Below are positions 18,335 through 22,871 of a stretch of 22,871 bases of DNA, piece after piece. The notes under the pieces were generated by a model, which saw nothing but the letters and a program-made list of their open reading frames with translations, did no database searches and was not told where the DNA came from. The stretch lies in NCBI GenBank assembly GCA_001724265.1, contig MEDY01000434.1:1-22871 (forward strand). The letters are read 5' to 3'. Numbering within the stretch: the stretch's first letter is position 1; every line of letters starts with the position of its first letter. The stretch is from Rhizaria sp. SCN 62-66 (lineage: Eukaryota; Rhizaria, unplaced). Position numbers and translations under genes: made by a program.

Positions 18335-19501
18335 CCCCGTCAGCGCTGGCGTGGCTGCCGTCAGTGAACGCGTCGTCGTTGTAGTCACCGTTGTCCGCAG
18401 CCTCAGCGCTGTGAGGCTGCGACTGTTGTTGAGACTGATGCTGCGCGGGCTGGCGGCCACTGCTGCCGCCGGTGTTGACCGTTGCAGCACGACTGCCACC
18501 GCGGCTGCTGCTGCTACCGCTGCCGTGGTTACCCGCCTTGTCGCTGCCGTTGCCGCTGCCGCTCGAGTCAGCGCCAGCAGTGATCGAAGCAGCCTTATCA
18601 AGCGGCGCGCGGTACAAGCGCTCCCAGGGGCCCTGGACCTGCCCTTGATGATTCTGACTCTGACTCTGGTTCTTGTTGCTAGTGTGTCGGGCGCTCTCAC
18701 TGCCGTTGCGTCCAGAGCTGTAGCTGCGGCTGTAGCTGTAGCCGTACGCGCTGCTCGTCACAGGTGCAGTGCGGCCGCCGCCGGACATCAGCTGCTGTTG
18801 TTGCTGCTGCAAGCTCCCCTGCTGCTGCGCCGCCGAGAGTGACTGCGCATGTTGTTGCTGCGGTTGCTGCGAATGCGGCGCGGGCTGCTGCGGCGGCATG
18901 GCGGCGAGCCCCCAGGCCTTGGTCGACGCGTACGGCGACTTGTACCCGGGCTGGTCGGGGCGCGTTGCGCGATACGGCGCCACGCACGCTGCCGCGGACG
19001 TGAAGGCCTTGGAGGCGTCGGAGCGCGGGGGCGCCTCGTGCTGTCTACGCTCTCGCTCGTGGTAGGCTGCGTACTCGTCATGGTGCAGCTGGCGGCGCGC
19101 GCGCACTTCCTCGTCCTCGCTGTCCTCGCCGTCGCCGTAGTAATCGCCGCGGTAGCAGTCAGCTTCACCGTTCTCGTGCTCGTGCTCGCCGTGGCCGTTG
19201 TTGCCGTGCGCGGCGCCAGCGGAAGCAGCGCCAGCAGCAGCGTCAGCATTGGTATTCTCAACATGCTGGGCCGTGGGCGAGCCCACCGCAGCCACCGAGT
19301 GATCCGCCGAGTGTTCGGGGGCCACGGCGGCGACCGACGCGCTCTTGTGCAGTTGCGCACGGCTCTGACGCTGGCTCTGCGGCTGGCTGTAGGGCTCGTT
19401 AAGGTTGTGCAGTCGCGCCTGGCTCTGGTACTGGCTCGGTGACCGATCCGGATCGTCCCCGTACATGCTTTCGTTGTAGCTGTCGTCGCGGCTGTCGTAG
19501 C

Positions 19502-19542
<41 letters not shown>

Positions 19543-20565
19543 AGATGCTGCTTGTTGTTACTGTTGCGGTCGACAGGACGGTCGTCGACGTCGCCGTGCA
19601 GGTTGGCGCAGGGGTCGTGGGGCTTTTGACCGCCGGTGTTCCGCCGCTGTTGCTGCTGCTGCGGGTCGCGGTCTCGGTCGCCGTTGCGGGACTTGGAAGA
19701 AGGTAAGCCGCCGGGGGCCGTGCTCGCGAACTGCTGCTCACGCTGCTGTTGTTGCTGTTGCTGTTGCTGACGAGACTTAAGCTTTTGACCACGCTGCTGT
19801 TGCTGCTGTTGTTGCTGCTGGGACTGGCGGTGTGCGGGCGGCAGCGACGACGGCACAGAGCCGTCGCCCTCATGCCCCTGCCCCTGCTCCTGTCCCTGTG
19901 GCTGACCCTGACCGTGCTCCTGACTGTGGCCCTGTTCGTGCTCGTGCTCGTCGCTGTGCCGCGACGAATGCGACTGCTGCTGAGACTGCGCCTGTGCCTT
20001 GTTCCCGCTGGACGACGCCGTGGCATTGCGCAGCACGCGCGCGTACACCTTGTTCACCGCGGGCAAGTCCTGCCGGAGCCCCTCAGCCTCCTCGAGCTCG
20101 CTCTTGTGGATCTCTGCCAGCGCCTGCGACCGCGCCAGCAGCAGCTGTCCCTTGCGCTCGCCCGCGTCGCGCCGGAGCGCCTCCCTGCGCAAGAACTCAT
20201 CCTCGCGCGCGCGCCGCTGATCCTCCTCCTGCTCCTCGCGGGCCCGCCGCGCCGCAGCCTGGCGTCGCTCGCGCTCGCGCCGCTCCTGCTGGCTGCGCTC
20301 GGCTGTGAGCGCGCGCGCCTCGGCCACACTCGCGTCCCCGGCGCGCGCGCGGGCCTCGACCTCGGCGCGGCGCGCCTCGCGGTCCTCGCTGTGCGCCTGC
20401 AGGTTCGCCGCGACGCGCTGCAGCAGCCGCTCGCGCGCGGGCGAGCCGGGGCGCGCGGGCGAGCAGTGCCCGTCGCCGTAGTGGCCGTCGTCGTCGTAGT
20501 CAGAGTACTCGTTGTTGCTGTGGTGGCTGCCGCCGGTGCTGTTAAACGACCGCTGCTGCTGCTGC

Positions 20566-20602
<37 letters not shown>

Positions 20603-22250
20603 GAGAGTGCCCTCCGTTATGGTAGCCGGTGCTGCGGGCGGAGAGAGCGCCGGAGCGCGCACGCGACTGCGGGGCACTGCTGAACCCACTCTGAGTCTGA
20701 GCCTGACTGTGCCCCTGCCCCTGCTGCCCCTGTTGCGGCTGCTGTTGCTGGTGGTTTTGCTGCACTTTGCGCATGCGCGCGCGCTCCTTGTCGACCTCTG
20801 CCCAGCGGCGGCGCACGAGCAACTCGCGGTCGTCGGCCAGCCGCGCCATGAGCGCGTCGACCGTAGCCAGCGCTTCGGCGTGCGAACGCTGCCGCTGTCG
20901 GAGCGCCTCCGCGGCCGCGGCGTACTCGTCCTCCTCCTTGGCGAGCTGCTCGCTGTACATCGACGCAACGGCCGCAGACTGCGCGGACAGGTCGTCACTG
21001 CGGGCCGCCACGGCGGCGTTGTGCGCCGCGATGGCGTCCTTCTCCTCCGCCAGCTTGGCCAGCTCGGCCGCGGCGACGGGGTGGGTGCTGTCGCCGCCGC
21101 AGCCGTTGCCGCTGCCGCCGGAGGGGCGGGACGCGGGGCGCCCGCGCGCGCTGGGTTTATCTTTATCGCGACTGGGTTCTGGGTTGTTGCCGTTGGGCTT
21201 ATTGCTGGTGTCGTCTTCGTAGTGTTCGTTAGCGTATTCGTCGTCGCCGTCAGCGGCGGCGTCGCCGCGACTGCCGTTGCTGGCCTCTGCGTTGATGCTC
21301 GACTGCGTGGCGCCCGCGTCCGCGCTGTTGTGCGCGCGAGTGCCGTTGTTGTTATCGTTAACAGCAGGCGAAGGGTGAGTGCGCGCCAACTGGGCTTGAA
21401 CTTGCGACTGAGACTGAGAGCGTTGCTGTTGCCTCGCAGGTTGTTGCTGCTGTTGCTGCTGTTGCTGCTGCTGTTGCTGCTGTTGGGGTCGGGGCTGTTG
21501 TGGCGGCCGCGGCTTCTGCTGTTGCTGCTGCTGCTGCGGCTCTGACTGTTGTTGCTGGTTGCTGCCAGTCACAGACCGCTGCGCATGTCTCGGAGTCTGT
21601 TTGGGCGTCTGCGACGGAGACGCGTGCGGCGGCGGCGACTGAGCCCGCGACTGTGCCTGCAACCGCGCCTGCAACTGCGAGCCCTGCGGCGGGGGCGACG
21701 GGGACCGAGTGCGCGTGCTGCCAGCGGCGGTGGCGGCGGCGACGCGCGACGGCGACGGCGACCGCTGTTGCTTGTTAGAGCTCCGCGAGGGGGACACGGA
21801 GCGGTGGCCAACCTTGGGCGACGGAGACGGAGACCGGGAGCGCGACTGCGGCTCGGGGGATCTCGACCCGCGCGCGGGCGCCGCTGGCGCAGCAGCAGCG
21901 TTGGACGCTGTAGCAGTGCGCGTGTTACCGGGCGTTCTCGTCGCGGACGCTGCTGCTGCCTCGCGCTCGCGCAGCAACATCTCGGGGCTCGACGCGCGCG
22001 TGGCGTGGCCGCTGGCGCTGTAGTCCATGTCTTCCGCACCGCCAGACTCGACCACGGTCTCCAGCACGGCGCGGCGCGGGTCGTGCCAGGCCTCGCGGTC
22101 GTCGCCCGCGGACGGCGCTCCCTCGGGGCTGCCGCTCTGGCCGGCGCGGTCGTCGGGGGAGCCGGCGTGGGCCTGGGACGGCGCGGAGGCGTCGGGACCG
22201 GCGTCGGGGGACGCGGGGTTACCCGCTGGAACGGAGGCAGAGCCACCCAT
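17520..22250 (-). CDS. Giant Gln-rich coiled-coil protein with N-myristoylation signal and RS-like region
   Basis: Intronless ORF of 1576 aa to the first TAG, probably longer. I recognise no named family. The N-terminus MGGSAS fits the N-myristoylation consensus (Gly2, Ser6). Residues about 127-190 are rich in SRSRSPSPSP and RSPSPSR, an RS-like phosphorylatable region. Three long charged helices rich in Arg, Glu and Ala are predicted as coiled coils: about 390-500, 600-740 and 1340-1555, the last ending KKIQFLQAALQDQENG. Between them are polyQ, poly-Asn, Gly/Ser and acidic Tyr/Asp/Gly stretches. It is probably a self-associating scaffold, possibly membrane-tethered through myristate, with phase-separation potential; cytoskeletal or basal-body roles are only guesses. 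The long plus-strand ORFs opposite it (Leu-rich) are shadows of CAG repeats. Confidence 0.75.
18297..18323 (-). repeat. (GTT)9 / (AAC)9 microsatellite coding polyasparagine
   Basis: Nine perfect units; on the coding (minus) strand these are AAC codons giving Asn9, within a longer Asn run broken by one Ile. It sits just before the third coiled coil of the giant protein. Confidence 0.9.
19503..19541 (-). repeat. (CTG)13 / (CAG)13 microsatellite coding polyglutamine
   Basis: Thirteen perfect units, the longest pure trinucleotide run I counted here. It codes Gln13 in the giant protein. Such a pure run should be hypervariable. Confidence 0.92.
20553..20603 (-). repeat. Compound (CTG)5(TTG)12 repeat coding Gln17
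   Basis: On the coding strand it reads (CAA)12 then (CAG)5, so one Gln17 tract is built from two pure synonymous blocks instead of intermixed codons. This suggests independent slippage expansion of each block. Confidence 0.92.
21437..21536 (-). repeat. Mixed CTG/TTG polyglutamine region
   Basis: Two Gln-rich blocks in the giant protein, separated by a Pro/Arg-rich linker and built from interspersed CAG and CAA codons. They code the residues just before the central disordered region. Confidence 0.8.
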
Positions 22251-22708
22251 AAACGTAGAGAGACGGGCGGCCCAACTGTGGGGGGAAAAGCAAGCGGAGG
22301 AGCGAAGGTTTCACGCGTGGGATCGAGAACGCAAGAATCTTCGGAGTAGACAAGAAAATAAAAAGTTTTAAGAATTATTGTGAGATGCACGAATACAAAA
22401 CACCTCGACTTATCCGTAACTCCGTTCAAAACACATATCAACGTCTATTTACGCTCTAAAAATGAGTAACAAGTCACATGAACACCGTCCGTTTCTCACT
22501 GCTCTGCACACTGTGGCTCTGTCTGCTCCGGACCGACTCGCAGGTCAGGCTACGCCTTGACGACGTTTATACAGTGCGCGCGGCGTAGTTTGACATTTTA
22601 GATGTTATAAAGAGTTGATTCATGTGTTGTATAAGTTAAGACTGATGTGTGGATAGATGAATGGCTGAAGCTTTGTATTCCCAGAACGACCTACATAATA
22701 CGGGAAAT
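22251..22708. other. Intergenic region between eS24 and the giant Gln-rich gene
   Basis: About 460 bases between the eS24 stop and the ATG of the giant gene, both on the minus strand. It should contain the promoter and 5' UTR of the giant gene and the 3' UTR of eS24. It is AT-rich at 22350-22470 and 22590-22708, with a more GC-rich centre. No clear TATA box, tRNA or ORF could be supported. Confidence 0.45.
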
Positions 22709-22871
22709 TTACTCGTCGTCGCCGGCGTTGCTGCGCTTCTTCTTGCCCTTGTCCTTCTGGGTGGCACGAAGAGTCTTGCGCTTGTTCTTGGTCTCCTTGC
22801 GGAGCTTGCGGGTGGTGGCACCAGCAGCCTCAGCAAGCTCCTGACGGACGAGACGGAACTTGGGCTCGACG
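22709..22871 (-). CDS. RPS24: Small-subunit ribosomal protein eS24 (C-terminal part, partial)
   Basis: The minus-strand frame enters from the right edge and ends with TAA at 22709-22711, leaving about 53 visible residues. It reads EPKFRLVRQEL, then TTRKLRKETKNKRKTLR, a Lys-rich stretch and an acidic GDDE end. This fits the eS24 C-terminus, where family members read EPK(Y/H)RLxRxGL followed by (S)RKQxKERKNRxKKxRG. eS24 is a 40S subunit protein needed for pre-rRNA processing. The acidic tail after the lysines is unusual but short. The start and any introns lie outside the window. Confidence 0.88.
   Translation of the reverse strand, partial: VEPKFRLVRQELAEAAGATTRKLRKETKNKRKTLRATQKDKGKKKRSNAGDDE

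Noticed and set aside
19503-20603. Regular short repeats considered as a CRISPR-like or satellite array
   Set aside because: These are in-frame trinucleotide runs coding Gln and Asn in a eukaryotic gene, with no spacer structure.
19749-21545. 598-aa plus-strand ORF opposite the giant Gln-rich gene
   Set aside because: It is Leu/Val/Arg-rich because it reads the complement of CAG/CAA and Arg/Glu codons. It has no motif, and the minus-strand frame has clear coiled-coil and RS structure.

Overview
The window is a gene-dense stretch of a eukaryotic nuclear genome, most likely from a protist. Three things support this: two eukaryote-specific ribosomal protein genes (eL18, eS24), five spliceosomal introns of about 130-250 bp, and CK2 and COP9-signalosome genes. 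Exons are very GC-rich and full of CAG/CAA (Gln), GCN (Ala), AAC (Asn) and AGC (Ser) repeats. Introns and intergenic DNA are AT-rich. I cannot place the lineage from sequence alone.

Layout, left to right: the 3' end of eL18 (+, 1-95). A 1.5 kb gap ends in a strongly pyrimidine-rich leader. A 1612-aa CAMK-like Ser/Thr kinase (+, two exons, 1596-6567) has huge Gln/Ala-rich flanks and a Cys/His insert in its N-lobe. A secretory family-2 glycosyltransferase with TPR-like helices (-, three exons, 7777-10205) follows. A leucine-rich-repeat protein (+, two exons, 10728-12220) is split by an Ala/Lys-rich insert. A divergent casein kinase 2 catalytic subunit (-, two exons, 12846-14430) carries an organelle-type presequence. 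A divergent COP9 signalosome subunit 4 (+, 15134-16837) comes next. A giant Gln-rich coiled-coil protein (-, 17520-22250) appears to continue past its first stop to 17166. The 3' end of eS24 (-, 22709-22871) closes the window. From the kinase gene to the giant gene, orientation alternates strictly, giving shared convergent 3' gaps and shared divergent promoters.

The most notable signal is the behaviour of TAG. Every gene end I trust is TAA (eL18, CAMK-like kinase, CK2, eS24) or TGA (glycosyltransferase, LRR protein, CSN4, and the giant gene if extended). The only two TAG codons within coding frames, at 15890-15892 and 17520-17522, are both followed in the same frame by convincing protein. In CSN4 this is the whole C-terminal PCI half. 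In the giant gene it is 117 residues of polyQ plus a repeated Tyr-Asp-x-Asp/Glu-Gly-Tyr/Phe motif. Splicing could remove the CSN4 TAG only through atypical GC-rich introns, and I found no in-phase intron that removes the other. UAG may therefore be a sense codon in this organism, or be read through.

No pathway links all the genes. CK2 and the COP9 signalosome are known interactors, and here they form a head-to-head pair. I saw no mobile elements, CRISPR arrays, rRNA or convincing tRNA genes.
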